This document shows, in pieces, positions 7,602-16,897 of a stretch of 64,000 nt of DNA. Location of the stretch: positions 62,001-126,000 of the forward strand of contig NZ_LHQS01000003.1 of assembly GCF_004102725.1 (NCBI RefSeq), given 5' to 3'. The DNA comes from Methanoculleus taiwanensis. GTDB taxonomy: Archaea > Halobacteriota > Methanomicrobia > Methanomicrobiales > Methanoculleaceae. The position numbers and the translations under genes were made by a program. Each line of letters starts with the position of its first letter. The stretch's first letter is position 1. Under the pieces are notes generated by a model. The model was not told where the DNA came from. It did not search any database and saw only the letters and a list, made by a program, of their open reading frames with translations.

Positions 7602-10405
7602 TGTCCTGCAAGAACCTTTCTGAGATACTCTCCAGTATAACTTTCGTCGACGGCTGCGACCGCTTCGGGCGTTCCGGTCGCGACGATCTCGCCTCCGCTT
7701 TCACCGCCCTCTGGCCCGAGATCGATAATGTAGTCGGCCGACTTGATGACGTCGAGGTTGTGTTCGATAACGACCATGGTGTTCCCGCGGGCCACGAGGT
7801 CGTCGAGGACGGCGATCAGGTTCTTCACGTCATGGAAGTGAAGCCCGGTGGTGGGTTCGTCGAGGAGGTATATCGTCTTCCCGGTTGCCCGTTTCGCAAG
7901 CTCGCGGGTCAGTTTGATCCGCTGCGCCTCGCCGCCCGAGAGCGTCGTCGAGCTCTGCCCGAGTTTGATGTAGCCGAGCCCGACCCGCGAGAGCGTCTCG
8001 AGTTTGTTCCTGATCGAGGGGATATTCTCAAAGAGCGCCATCGCCTCCTCGACGCTCATGGCAAGGACGTCGGCGATTGATTTCCCGCGGTACCGCACCT
8101 CGAGCGTCTCCCGGTTGTACCGTGCTCCCTTGCACTCCTCGCAGTCGATGTAGACGTCGGGGAGGAAGTTCATCTCGATCTTGATGAGCCCTTCGCCCTG
8201 GCACGCCTCGCAGCGTCCGCCCTTGACGTTGAAGGAGAACCGACCCGGCTTGTAGCCGCGGACCTTCGCCTCCGTCGTCTCGGCGAAGACCTTCCGGATC
8301 TCGTCAAAGACCTTCGTGTAGGTGGCGGGGTTCGACCGGGGCGTCCTCCCTATCGGGCTCTGATCGATGACGATCACCTTGTCGATCTCGTCGTCGAAGG
8401 CGAGATCGTCGAACGCGCCCGGCGACTCCCGGGACGCATGGAGCCGCTGCATCAGGGCGCGGTAGAGCGTCTCGTAGACGAGCGTCGACTTCCCGCTCCC
8501 CGAGACGCCGGTGACGGCGGTCAGCGCCCCGATAGGGATAGCGACGTCGATATCTTTGAGGTTGTTCTCCCGGCAGCCGCGGAGCCGGATGAACCGGTCG
8601 CTCTCCCGGCGCTCCTCCGGCACTTCAATAGCAAGCTCGCCGGCAAGGTACCTCCCGGTCAGGGACTCGGGATCCGCCGCGATCTCTTCGGGCGTGCCTG
8701 CGGCGACGATCTCTCCACCGTGGAGCCCGGCTCCCGGCCCCATATCGACGACGTAGTCGGCGCTCCGGATCGTATCCTCGTCGTGCTCGACGACGATCAG
8801 GGTATTGCCGAGGTCGCGGAGGCGCCGGAGCGTGTCGAGAAGCTTGTGATTGTCCCGCTGGTGAAGCCCGATCGAGGGCTCGTCGAGGACGTAGAGCACC
8901 CCGGTGAGGTTCGAGCCGATCTGGGTCGCAAGCCGTATCCGCTGCGCCTCGCCGCCGGAGAGCGTGCCCGCGCTCCGGGAGAGAGTGAGGTAACCGACCC
9001 CGACCGTCTCGAGGAAGGCGAGACGGTCGACGATCTCCTTTAGAACCTGCCGCGCAATCTCGCGCTGGCTCTCGGTGAGATTCAGGGTCCTAAAGAACTC
9101 CCCTGCCCGGGTGATCGAGAGAGCAGTGACGTCGACGATGGACATCCCGTCGATCTTGACGGCGAGCACCTTCTCCTTCAGCCGTTTGCCGCCGCACCGG
9201 GGGCACGGCGATATCCGCATGAACCGCTCGAGGTCTCTGCGGCGGTACTCCGACTGGGTCTGGTGGTAGAGCCGCTCCGCCTGGGGTGCGAGCCCCTCCC
9301 AGGTTCCTGCGTGCGACCAGTGGGCATCTCCGTTCTTCATCTCCATCGAGAACCGGATCCGCTCTGGAGACCCGAACATCAGGGCGTTGTACTGCCGCTC
9401 GGTCAGATCCTGTATCGGGGTGAAGACATCGAATCCGAAATGTTTTGCAACGCCGCCGAGATACTGGCTCCGGTAGCCGTCGAGGAAGTTCCGATACAGC
9501 GCCACCGCACCGTCGGCGATGGATTTCGTCTTGTCGGGGATGATGAGAACGGGGTCGAACTCCATCTTAATCCCAAGGCCGTTGCACTCCTCGCAGGCGC
9601 CGAAGGGGCTGTTGAAGGAGAACATGCGAGGCTGGAGTTCCTCAAACGCGATCCCGCAGAGCGGGCAGGCCATCAGGGAGGAGTAGACCTCTTCGCGCCC
9701 GTCCTCGTCGACAGCGATGATGAGCCCCTCAGACTTTGCAAGGGCATTTTCACATGCCTCGACGAGACGGCTCCTATCGGCCGGATCGAGCCGGTCTATG
9801 ACGATCTCGATATCGTGCTTCCGGTACCGGTCGAGCGTGATCTCATCGTCGGTTCGGTAAAACTCCCCGTTCACCCGCACCCGGGTATACCCTTCCTTGT
9901 TGAGATCCTTGAAGAGCTGCTGGTACGTGCCCTTCTTCTGCCGGACGACCGGAGCGAGGATGGTGATCGTGCCGTTCATCCCGAAAGCGATCCGGTCGGC
10001 TATTCTCTCCGGCGACTGCGCCTCGATCGGAATCCCGTGGGTCGGGCAGAAAGGCGTCCCGATACGGGCAAACAGAAGCCGCAGGTAATCGTAGATCTCG
10101 GTAACGGTTCCGACGGTACTCCGGGGGTTTTTGGAGGTGGTCTTCTGCTCGATGGAGATCGCCGGGGAGAGCCCGTCGATGCTGTCGACGTCCGGTTTGC
10201 TCATCAGGCCGAGGAACTGCCGGGCGTATGAGGAGAGCGACTCGACGTACCTCCGCTGCCCTTCAGCGTATATGGTATCGAACGCAAGCGTCGACTTTCC
10301 GCTCCCCGAGACGCCGGTGACGACGATCAGGTTGTCACGGGGGAGCTCGACGGTGATATTCCTGAGGTTGTGTTCCCGTGCACCTTTGATGACGATATTC
10401 TTCAT
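7598..10405 (-). CDS. uvrA: Excinuclease ABC subunit UvrA
   Basis: 935 residues from the ATG at 10405; an in-frame ATG 23 codons upstream precedes the conserved [15 protein letters not shown] start and overlaps the promoter. Two ABC ATPase modules are present: Walker [20 protein letters not shown] near residue 30 and [16 protein letters not shown] in the second half, each with [12 protein letters not shown] / [12 protein letters not shown] signatures. Zinc-finger Cys pairs are visible (CPLCG...[21 protein letters not shown]...CEECKG). UvrA scans DNA for distortions and loads UvrB. It heads the operon and overlaps uvrC by four bases. Confidence 0.98.
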   Translation of the reverse strand: MKNIVIKGAREHNLRNITVELPRDNLIVVTGVSGSGKSTLAFDTIYAEGQRRYVESLSSYARQFLGLMSKPDVDSIDGLSPAISIEQKTTSKNPRSTVGTVTEIYDYLRLLFARIGTPFCPTHGIPIEAQSPERIADRIAFGMNGTITILAPVVRQKKGTYQQLFKDLNKEGYTRVRVNGEFYRTDDEITLDRYRKHDIEIVIDRLDPADRSRLVEACENALAKSEGLIIAVDEDGREEVYSSLMACPLCGIAFEELQPRMFSFNSPFGACEECNGLGIKMEFDPVLIIPDKTKSIADGAVALYRNFLDGYRSQYLGGVAKHFGFDVFTPIQDLTERQYNALMFGSPERIRFSMEMKNGDAHWSHAGTWEGLAPQAERLYHQTQSEYRRRDLERFMRISPCPRCGGKRLKEKVLAVKIDGMSIVDVTALSITRAGEFFRTLNLTESQREIARQVLKEIVDRLAFLETVGVGYLTLSRSAGTLSGGEAQRIRLATQIGSNLTGVLYVLDEPSIGLHQRDNHKLLDTLRRLRDLGNTLIVVEHDEDTIRSADYVVDMGPGAGLHGGEIVAAGTPEEIAADPESLTGRYLAGELAIEVPEERRESDRFIRLRGCRENNLKDIDVAIPIGALTAVTGVSGSGKSTLVYETLYRALMQRLHASRESPGAFDDLAFDDEIDKVIVIDQSPIGRTPRSNPATYTKVFDEIRKVFAETTEAKVRGYKPGRFSFNVKGGRCEACQGEGLIKIEMNFLPDVYIDCEECKGARYNRETLEVRYRGKSIADVLAMSVEEAMALFENIPSIRNKLETLSRVGLGYIKLGQSSTTLSGGEAQRIKLTRELAKRATGKTIYLLDEPTTGLHFHDVKNLIAVLDDLVARGNTMVVIEHNLDVIKSADYIIDLGPEGGESGGEIVATGTPEAVAAVDESYTGEYLRKVLAGQ

Positions 10406-10433
10406 TCTGCAGCAGTACCATGTTAGCGCCGGG

Positions 10434-10440
10434 ATATAAT
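10434..10440 (-). promoter_or_regulatory. Predicted TATA box of the uvrA-uvrC-uvrB operon
   Basis: On the minus strand the sequence reads ATTATAT about 32 bases before the uvrA ATG. With the usual archaeal TATA-to-start distance of about 25 bases the transcript would have a leader of only a few bases, which fits the absence of a clear Shine-Dalgarno sequence before uvrA. Inferred from spacing and sequence only. Confidence 0.5.
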
Positions 10441-10603
10441 AGTGGTATTGACGGGGCGCGAAAGTGTACCACATTCACAAAATACGCGAGAATTAAAGAG
10501 AATTTAGGAGCGGCACCGGATCTACCCGGGAGGAAACCGGGTCAGAGACCCAGGCGGTTCGGTACTGCGGCCGCCCGGCCTCATAGCATTCACCCGGACA
10601 GCT

Positions 10604-10993
10604 TTAGATCGTCGCTGACTCCCAGTACGGCCTGAATCCGTAGTACTGGTATACCCGCGACAGCCAGCCCAGATCGTGTATTCCCTCCCAGGCATCCCGG
10701 TCATAATTCGGGGCGCTCTCAAGCGTCTCCCGGGTGACATCAACAGTGATGGCGTCATCACCCGTCATCCCGGAATACGCTTCCCAGGGAACCGGAATGA
10801 ACTTCTCGCCGATGCCGAGGATGCCCCCAGTCGAGAGGACGAGAAATGCAACCCGCCCGCTCTCCATATCGAGAATCAGATCATGAACAGTGCCGAGAAC
10901 CTTCTGATCGGGGTTTTTCACCGTTTTACCGGTGATAACCTTCGATCTGGTGATCTGTGGCCGCATCACCGTTTCCATTTCCATTGCCGTCAT
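10604..10993 (-). CDS. PRC-barrel domain protein
   Basis: 129 residues. The core RSKVITGKTVKNPDQKVLGTVHDLILDMESGRVAFLVLST is a PRC-barrel: 'G..V.n..G..lG.v.dl.ld...g.v.yavl'. A Gly-rich loop GGILGIGEKFIPVPWEAY follows, typical of the stress-associated PRC-barrel proteins whose members bind RNA (RimM-like) or reaction-centre proteins. The C-terminal 40 residues are aromatic-rich (RVYQYYGFRPYW) and unassigned. A GGTGAT ribosome-binding site precedes the chosen ATG; ATGs at codons 4, 6 and 10 are alternatives. Single gene, function unknown. Confidence 0.85.
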   Translation of the reverse strand: MTAMEMETVMRPQITRSKVITGKTVKNPDQKVLGTVHDLILDMESGRVAFLVLSTGGILGIGEKFIPVPWEAYSGMTGDDAITVDVTRETLESAPNYDRDAWEGIHDLGWLSRVYQYYGFRPYWESATI

Positions 10994-11044
10994 ATTATCA
11001 TCACCATGCCTGTCCTATGAAGAGACAGTTACAACCTCCCGGAA

Positions 11045-11054
11045 CATTTAAAAG
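11045..11054 (-). promoter_or_regulatory. Predicted TATA box for the PRC-barrel gene
   Basis: The minus strand reads CTTTTAAATG about 55 bases upstream of the PRC-barrel start, which leaves a leader of roughly 30 bases that can hold the visible GGTGAT ribosome-binding site. Sequence-based inference. Confidence 0.4.
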
Positions 11055-11223
11055 TATCCCCTGTACGGGTACTCTCACGCAGCATGCACCGGTGCATCTC
11101 CGGCTTCACGACATCGGAGAGAGACTCCAAAAGCCGCCGAAAGCGGGAGGAAAACGGGCGGGGCAAGCAACAGCCTGATCTCCATCGCTCTCAGCCTCGG
11201 ATAGACGTTTTGGGAGAGCGGCT

Positions 11224-11463
11224 TTACTCCCCTTTCTTCTTCCACTCGCCGGTTCTCGAATCTTTCGCGTACTTCTGCTCGACGGCCGCCCAGGCAACCT
11301 TATGAGCGACCGTTTCACGTGACTCATCCGGATTTCTACGCTCATTCGGGTCTGCGTACTGCTCCCAGGCGCTGTTGAACGCCTCCCGATAAATATCCTG
11401 TCCATGCTCGGGGAGTTCTTCCTGCACGAGTTTCGGCAGATCGCTGTTCTTCTCATACGGCAT
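11224..11463 (-). CDS. ChaB family protein
   Basis: 79 residues. The domain begins MPYEKNSDLPKLVQEELPEHGQDIYREAFNSAWEQY, the canonical ChaB sequence ('y..ndLP..v...lP.haq.iy..afn.A...y'), and ends with HKVAWAAVEQKYAKD. ChaB proteins were named as regulators of the cation transporter ChaA, but most archaeal members stand alone and their role is not established. A strong GGAGGTG ribosome-binding site lies just before the start codon. No cation transporter gene is adjacent. Confidence 0.93.
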   Translation of the reverse strand: MPYEKNSDLPKLVQEELPEHGQDIYREAFNSAWEQYADPNERRNPDESRETVAHKVAWAAVEQKYAKDSRTGEWKKKGE

Positions 11464-11743
11464 CGCATAGCACCTCCATCAGGTCTCGGGGGGATACATC
11501 GCCGCAGCGTAAAAAGGTTTCAGGTAGAAGGGGGCAAGCACGTGCCCGGAAGGAGACCAAAGAGCTACGGAGTGAAAAATATGCCGGGAGGGGAAGAGAG
11601 GTGTTGTCCCCATCCTGCGAACCACAAAGGACTGACCGGAGTCTGCATGCAGATTAGGAACAGAGTATGGATACCCGGGAGAACGGCCTGTGACTACATA
11701 CTCCCTCCCGACCGGTCGTGCTTCCGTAGAAACTCCCGACCCT

Positions 11744-12691
11744 TCATCGACGCAACCCGGCCTCTGTCCGGTTCGGTGATGACCGCATCGATGGCAAGCG
11801 CTGCGAGTTGCTCGATATTCTCATCAAAAGATCTCCGATCCTCCTCACCACCCCCTCCGGCGCAGGGGCTGGCAATATGGAGCAGTGTGCCGGATGCCCC
11901 GCAGGAGCCACACTACGGGTCTTGAGCTGCACGGGAGAGCCGTCTCTTCCCTGGTATACCAGCGGCATGGATCGGAAGGCGGGAACAGACTCCTCATCCG
12001 CGACATCGCCCGGCGAAGAGATCGCCCCGGGGCTCCGGAAGTCGTCGATCGACTCGAGCATCAGGATTCGTTCGAGGAGAGAGCCGGTAATCTCCGACGG
12101 CCGATACCCGAGAAGGTGCCGCAGGGAGGGGCTCGCGGCCGTTACCTGCATCTCTGCATCAAGCATGCATACCATATCGCTGCGGTCTGCGGTGAAGAAG
12201 GGGGAGCGCCGCTCGCTCTCATGGGGCGCTTCTCCGGACGGCTTTCTGCACGGGACAACCCGGTACTCATCACAACGGGCATATCGGCGACTGCTGCCGA
12301 AGAGTTGGAGGCTTGCGTACTCGATCGCGAGATCGGGGGTGTTCTGGTTCTTAATACACGCCCGAACGCTCCGGATCTCTTCGCCGAAGAGCGACGCGGC
12401 GATGACCCGTTCCTTGAACATCTCCCCATGCTCGAGTCTCGGCGCAATGCAGAGAGCGACAAAATCGATCGCATTCATCCCAAGGGTATCGATCCTGTTG
12501 AAATCAAAGAGCCTCTCCATGCAGCGGTTCATCCATACGACCGTCTGATCCTGATCGATCAGGACGATCCCATCGCCGAGCCGGTCGAGATACCAGAAGA
12601 GCAGATGCTCATGCGTGCAATCCGGGCACGGCACTCCGATCGGGATCTCCCGGGAACCCTCCCCGCAAACCGTAGAATGGTGCATATTCAT
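11744..12691 (-). CDS. PAS domain protein without output domain
   Basis: 315 residues. A first PAS-like unit (LDRLGDGIVLIDQDQTVVWMN, then RLFDFNRIDTLGMNA) occupies residues 33-75, and a second (DMVCMLDAEMQVTAASPSLRHLLGYRPSEITG) residues 165-210. No histidine kinase, GGDEF or receiver domain follows; the last 50 residues are basic and low in complexity. An N-terminal CPDCTHEH motif (residues 22-29) could bind metal. The product is probably a cytosolic sensor that signals by protein contact. It diverges from the UbiA gene across an AT-rich intergenic region. Confidence 0.75.
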   Translation of the reverse strand: MNMHHSTVCGEGSREIPIGVPCPDCTHEHLLFWYLDRLGDGIVLIDQDQTVVWMNRCMERLFDFNRIDTLGMNAIDFVALCIAPRLEHGEMFKERVIAASLFGEEIRSVRACIKNQNTPDLAIEYASLQLFGSSRRYARCDEYRVVPCRKPSGEAPHESERRSPFFTADRSDMVCMLDAEMQVTAASPSLRHLLGYRPSEITGSLLERILMLESIDDFRSPGAISSPGDVADEESVPAFRSMPLVYQGRDGSPVQLKTRSVAPAGHPAHCSILPAPAPEGVVRRIGDLLMRISSNSQRLPSMRSSPNRTEAGLRR

Positions 12692-12880
12692 GCCTGCTGC
12701 TCCGGCTCAAGCATACTAATCCGGAGATAGCATTTAAAAATAATAAATATAAAACCGTTGCGTATAATAATACTGGATTAATTCAGAGATATTGGAAAAA
12801 TACAATCGGATAAAGCGATCCAGTACCATTGGATCTTTCTAACCGGATTGGAATATTTTCGGAAACTTGCATGTACCAGT
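12692..12880. promoter_or_regulatory. AT-rich divergent intergenic region with candidate promoters
   Basis: This spacer between the PAS gene (minus) and UbiA-family gene (plus) is AT-rich compared with its flanks. It contains TTTTATATTTATT on the minus strand, at a distance suited to the PAS gene, and GTATAATAAT on the plus strand near 12765. Which A/T run binds TBP cannot be settled by eye. Confidence 0.4.
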
Positions 12881-13651
12881 ATGCAAGGGTTAAACCTTCT
12901 CTATTCGATCCTGATAGTCTCGCTATCAGGAGGCCTGAAAGTACAGTTCGCCTACGAACTCCTTGGCTACGCCGTCCCTCTCAACCAGGTGGCCGCGGCA
13001 TTCCTGGTGACGTATGCGGCATATGCCTTCGATAGAGGCGTCGACAACAAGGAAGACGAGGAACGCGGAAAATTGTTCAAAAAGGTGCTTCTCTGGTCGG
13101 CCATCCTCTGCACCATCGCTTCGCTTATTCTCTTTCCGAACCCCGCTCTCCTCATTCCGTTTCTCATTGCCTATCTCTACGCCAAAGGCATCCGGGGATT
13201 CAGACTGAAAGGCGGCGCAGGCGTGAAGAACGCCGTGGTCGCGTTCACGTGGTCTCTGCTGATGGTAATCTTACTCGGAATCTTCTCGATTCCTGCCATG
13301 CTACTGTACATGTTCTTCTTTTCAAAAAGTTTCGTGAACACCGTCATCTACGATGTACGGGATATCGAGAACGATGCCCGTGCCGGGATTCAAACCATAC
13401 CAACACGGCTCAAGAAGCCACAGCTTATCACGCTCCTCGTTACGGTCACCGTCATGGCGCACGGGGCCGTCCTGTATGCCTACTCGTGCGGCCTGCTTGC
13501 GAACGTTGACGTCATACTGATAAGCTCGCTCCACAGCATCTTCTATATCCTGCGGTACTGCAACGACTGCGAGATGTTACGAAACACGCTGGTAGACGGG
13601 GAGTGGATACTCTACCAGGGTATTCAGATCTTCCGCGACTGTTTCATGTAA
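12881..13651 (+). CDS. UbiA-family prenyltransferase-like membrane protein
   Basis: About 256 residues from ATG 12881; a TTG at 12848 would add 11 residues. Roughly eight hydrophobic helices are visible. The first Asp-rich motif appears as AAYAFDRGVDNKED, a variant of N-D-x-x-D, and the second as YDVRDIENDARAGIQTIP, which is the classic 'DvrDiegDr..g..TlP' of UbiA enzymes. These motifs bind Mg-diphosphate of a prenyl donor. Archaeal relatives make archaetidyl lipids, respiratory quinones or heme side chains; the acceptor here cannot be told. The 3' end overlaps the convergent FilR1-type regulator by 28 bases. Confidence 0.8.
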   Translation: MQGLNLLYSILIVSLSGGLKVQFAYELLGYAVPLNQVAAAFLVTYAAYAFDRGVDNKEDEERGKLFKKVLLWSAILCTIASLILFPNPALLIPFLIAYLYAKGIRGFRLKGGAGVKNAVVAFTWSLLMVILLGIFSIPAMLLYMFFFSKSFVNTVIYDVRDIENDARAGIQTIPTRLKKPQLITLLVTVTVMAHGAVLYAYSCGLLANVDVILISSLHSIFYILRYCNDCEMLRNTLVDGEWILYQGIQIFRDCFM

Positions 13652-14367
13652 TGCTCGATAAGAGCATTACCAAACGCTATTGCCCGGGGCGATGTCGAGA
13701 TGGCATCCCGGGTAAAATCATAGCTTCCCGACTTGTAAAAGAACCCGAGAGAGACGAACCGGTCGGTCACGGCAGCTGCAATCGGCGGCACCTCATCGAT
13801 GATGTAGAAGTTGATGGTCTCCGATTCGCGAGCAGACGATGGGATCCTCCCGTAGATCTCTTCAGTGACGACGAGAGAGATGGTGTCTATCGAATTGATC
13901 ATCTGGCCGAAGAAATCGACATAATCGGGGAACATGAGCGGGGATATGCCCCGGATAGACTTCGACTTCCTGATATTTTCAAAGAAGACCTGATGGGGTT
14001 TGAGGACATTGGAGGGTTCGGAGGTGATGAGCTCAAAGTCCCCTATCTCGTGCAGGCGCATGAAGAACTCGTCGGGGAACGCGATCGTGTGGTCGGGGAA
14101 CGCGTTGAAGAGTTTTTCGAGAGCGTTGACGTTATCTTTGAAGGTTTCGAAGATTACCAGGTAGGCATGCCCCCGATCGGTCAGGCAGACATCGCCTCCC
14201 CGCACGTCCGCAAACCCCGCCTGCTTGAGGTGGTTGAAGGTGAAAGCAAATGTCGAGGGCGGGATATGCTCCTTGATCTCCTCCTTCGACTCTCCCCTGA
14301 CGAGGGCGTCCAGTACTTCAATCCTGCGCTCGCTCGCAAAGATCTTCATGAAGTCGATAATCTTCAT
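13624..14367 (-). CDS. FilR1-type winged-helix transcriptional regulator
   Basis: 247 residues. The N-terminal 60 residues form an ArsR-like winged helix (FASERRIEVLDALVRG, EEIKEHIPPSTFAFTFNHLKQAGF). The C-terminal part from about residue 125 (HQVFFENIRKSKSIRGISPLMFPDYVDFF...) matches the domain found in FilR1, the methanogen regulator described in connection with filament formation in Methanothrix. Halves are linked by EIGDFELITSEPSNVLKPHQVF. Its ligand is unknown. The gene converges on and overlaps the UbiA-family gene, so the two share 3' ends but not a promoter. Confidence 0.85.
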   Translation of the reverse strand: MKIIDFMKIFASERRIEVLDALVRGESKEEIKEHIPPSTFAFTFNHLKQAGFADVRGGDVCLTDRGHAYLVIFETFKDNVNALEKLFNAFPDHTIAFPDEFFMRLHEIGDFELITSEPSNVLKPHQVFFENIRKSKSIRGISPLMFPDYVDFFGQMINSIDTISLVVTEEIYGRIPSSARESETINFYIIDEVPPIAAAVTDRFVSLGFFYKSGSYDFTRDAISTSPRAIAFGNALIEHYMKQSRKI

Positions 14368-14582
14368 TATTCTGCATCAGTATGCGTCAACGCCGTACAT
14401 TAATCTTATTATTCCAGGCAGCCCGAAGGGCGCTCCAATCTGTAGCCCAAATATCATCTGCCGTCAGTGTACGCAACCGTTCCGGGCTGTCCGCACCCCT
14501 CTCTCCCCTCACCCAATGCCAGCACTTTTTGGTGAGTCACACCCCATAGTATCGCGAGCATCCAATGGAGGAAGGTACATCC

Positions 14583-15692
14583 ATGAAGGTGAACTGGCGT
14601 CATATACCCCCGGCAAACAACTCATACGCGGCCCTCTACGCTGCCTGCGAACTGGCGGGGTACCGTCTCGATCCGGTGAGCGAGCCCTCCGGCGATATCA
14701 CCTGCTACAGTCTCACCTCCATCTCCGAGCGCACCTACCGGGACGAGATCGCGGACGCGGACTGCATCACCATCGTCGGCGGCCCGCACGCGTCCGCCTG
14801 CTACAGTGACGTCGCGGCCTATGCGGATTACGTCATCGTCGGCGAGGGCGAGTATACGCTGCCGCGGCTCATCTCCGCACTCGAGCGGGGGGACGAGATT
14901 CCACCCGGTGTCGCCACGAAATCGGGCTATACACCTGCCGACCATACCGTGCTCCTCGATGCCTACCCTCCCTTTACGACGGTCTTCGGCTATACCGAGA
15001 TCAGCCGCGGGTGCCCGTTCGGCTGCGGCTACTGCCAGACACCGCGGCTCTTCGGCAGGTGCATGCGGCACCGGTCTATCGACGAGATCGCAGCCGCCAC
15101 CGCCCGGTTCCGGGACGTCCGGCTCGTCACCCCGAACGCCTTTGCCTACGGTTCCGACGGGATCCACCCCCGGTTCGACCGGGTGGAGCGCCTGCTGTCA
15201 CGCCTGAAGAACCGTATCTACTTCGGTACGTTTCCCGGAGAAGTGCGGCCCGAGTTCGTCACCGACCGATCCCTCGAGCTCGTCGTGCAGTACTGCGCCA
15301 ATACCCGGCTGCATTTCGGTGCCCAGTCGGGGAGCGACCGGATCCTCCGGCAGATCCGGCGCGGCCATACGGTGGACGACGTTCTCTCCGCCGTCGATTG
15401 CTGCAGGGAGCATGCACTCGCCCCGACGGTCGACTTCATCCTCGGGCTTCCCGGAGAGGACGAGGAGGACGAGATCGCGACGGTCGACCTGATACAGTCG
15501 GTCACGCGCTCCGGTCAGGCACACGTCCACTACTTCATGCCGCTCCCGGGAACCCCGCTTGCCGCGGCGGAGCCCCACCCGCTGCTGCCGGAAACGCAGA
15601 AGATACTCGGTCGCCTCGCGCTTGCAGGGAAAATAACGGGTTCATGGATGGAACATGAGATAAGGTTTTTTAGACAAAGTTCTCATGTATAG
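14583..15692 (+). CDS. B12-binding domain / radical SAM domain protein (TIGR04013-like)
   Basis: 369 residues from ATG 14583; the ATG at 14565 is rejected because its own codons form the GGAGG ribosome-binding site ten bases before 14583. Residues 1-110 are a cobalamin-binding-like Rossmann domain (ITIVGGPHASA, DYVIVGEGEYTLPRLI). The radical SAM core starts with TEISRGCPFGCGYCQTP, giving Cx3Cx2C for the 4Fe-4S cluster, and includes LHFGAQSGSDRILRQIRRGH and VDFILGLPGEDEEDE. The family, widespread in methanogens, has no proven reaction; relatives carry out methylations or methylthiolations. A phosphoesterase gene follows three bases later, so the two are cotranscribed. Confidence 0.88.
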   Translation: MKVNWRHIPPANNSYAALYAACELAGYRLDPVSEPSGDITCYSLTSISERTYRDEIADADCITIVGGPHASACYSDVAAYADYVIVGEGEYTLPRLISALERGDEIPPGVATKSGYTPADHTVLLDAYPPFTTVFGYTEISRGCPFGCGYCQTPRLFGRCMRHRSIDEIAAATARFRDVRLVTPNAFAYGSDGIHPRFDRVERLLSRLKNRIYFGTFPGEVRPEFVTDRSLELVVQYCANTRLHFGAQSGSDRILRQIRRGHTVDDVLSAVDCCREHALAPTVDFILGLPGEDEEDEIATVDLIQSVTRSGQAHVHYFMPLPGTPLAAAEPHPLLPETQKILGRLALAGKITGSWMEHEIRFFRQSSHV

Positions 15693-15694
15693 AC

Positions 15695-16336
15695 ATGATG
15701 GATGTGCTACTCCTAGCAGATCTGCACGGTCAATACGGGAAACTCGAGAGTTTCCAGATTTACGACTACGATGCAGTCATCATAGCAGGCGATATCACCA
15801 ATTTCGGTCCACTTGAGCCTGTAGATTCAGTGCTTTCCAGCATCGAAGTACCGTGTTTTGCAGTCCCGGGGAACTGTGATCCCCGCGAGATCATCGACGT
15901 CCTCGAACACTCCGACGCAGTCTGCCTCCACAACTCGTGGATGGCGCTCGGGAAGGTCACCCTTGCCGGCATCGGGGGTTCGAACAAGACGCCGTTCAGC
16001 ACACCATTTGAACTGAGCGAAGAAGAGATCGGCACGATTATGACACGTCTCGTCGGAGCGATGGAGAAGAACGTTCACAACGTTCTGCTCGCGCATGCTC
16101 CGCCGTACGGGGCGCTCGACAGCGTCGGCGACGACCATGTCGGCAGCCAGAGTATCAGAGAACACATGAACCGTTTCGACCTCATATGCTGCGCGCATAT
16201 CCATGAGGCGCGGGGGGTCACCGATATCGACGGCGTCAAGGTCGTCAACCCAGGCCCTGCCTCAGAGGGATATGGAGCGCTCATCCACTTCGGATCGGAG
16301 CCAAAAGATATTAGAATAGAATTGATCACTGTTTAG
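15695..16336 (+). CDS. Metallophosphoesterase (calcineurin-like)
   Basis: 213 residues; the start is one of two consecutive ATGs (15695/15698). The metal-binding motifs are complete: LADLHGQY (D-x-H), IIAGDITNFGP (GD), PGNCDPRE (GNCD, matching GNHD), LLAHAPPYG (H) and CAHIHEARG (H-x-H). An E-K-rich helix is absent, as in the small archaeal YfcE-like group. The substrate of these small enzymes is often a cyclic nucleotide, phosphodiester or artificial substrate and cannot be assigned. It follows the radical SAM gene by two bases and overlaps the convergent CYTH gene by 11 bases. Confidence 0.9.
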   Translation: MMDVLLLADLHGQYGKLESFQIYDYDAVIIAGDITNFGPLEPVDSVLSSIEVPCFAVPGNCDPREIIDVLEHSDAVCLHNSWMALGKVTLAGIGGSNKTPFSTPFELSEEEIGTIMTRLVGAMEKNVHNVLLAHAPPYGALDSVGDDHVGSQSIREHMNRFDLICCAHIHEARGVTDIDGVKVVNPGPASEGYGALIHFGSEPKDIRIELITV

Positions 16337-16853
16337 AGAGGATCATCTCAAGATACGACGTGTGGAGCGGTGGACCCTCTACACCGAGTTCTTTTGCAAG
16401 AATATTCACCAGGTCCGCAGCGTTCTCCCCATCCTCTTCTGCAAGCACTTCAATCTCGATGAACGTGCCGAGTTTCTCGACGGCATCGAGGGTGACGGTA
16501 GCACCCCGTATCCCGAAGAACTCGCGATCTTTATTCACCTCTGCGGTTGCCACGAACCCGACGCGGCCGAGTATCTCTTCGACGGTAGTACCTGAATCAA
16601 CCTGCAGGTTGAACTCTTCGCGTGCCTTCGTACCCTTCAGCCGGATCTTCGGGCCTTTGTACGTGACGCTGCACGACCCTTCCGTATACCTGACTCTGAG
16701 AGCCTCGTCGGTCTCGCCGAAGTCACGGTGGGGGGCATTGTAATAGACGTCTCGTTCATGCCCCGAACCGCACATCTCTCCCCCGAGCGCAATGAGCCGT
16801 GCCCTGACCTCGTCGAGACTCGGGACGGCGTACTTCACTTCCACTTCAAGCAC
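16326..16853 (-). CDS. CYTH domain protein, class IV adenylate cyclase / triphosphatase-like (CyaB)
   Basis: 175 residues from a GTG start. The N-terminal EVEVKYAV is the E-x-E-x-K signature of CYTH tunnel enzymes, and further charged strands line the tunnel (ALRVRY, VTYKGPK, AREEFNLQV, VNKDREFF, VTLDAVEKLGTFIEIEV). Members hydrolyse inorganic or thiamine triphosphate, or form cyclic AMP; archaeal CyaB proteins have mostly been assigned only by sequence. The triphosphate-binding residues are present, so an active enzyme is expected, but cyclase versus triphosphatase activity cannot be decided from sequence. Confidence 0.9.
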   Translation of the reverse strand: MLEVEVKYAVPSLDEVRARLIALGGEMCGSGHERDVYYNAPHRDFGETDEALRVRYTEGSCSVTYKGPKIRLKGTKAREEFNLQVDSGTTVEEILGRVGFVATAEVNKDREFFGIRGATVTLDAVEKLGTFIEIEVLAEEDGENAADLVNILAKELGVEGPPLHTSYLEMILSKQ

Positions 16854-16897
16854 TGCTCAAACACTTCCGTTTACGTCTTCGCCCTCCAGCCATAATA

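Noticed and set aside
4138-7640. Long plus-strand open frames opposite uvrB and uvrC (about 649 and 518 codons)
   Set aside because: They mirror the codon structure of strongly conserved uvr genes, have no ribosome-binding site, and read as Arg/Asp/Leu-rich non-homologous protein, as expected for antisense shadows in high-GC DNA.
9263-10231. Plus-strand frame of 322 codons opposite uvrA
   Set aside because: Shadow of uvrA.
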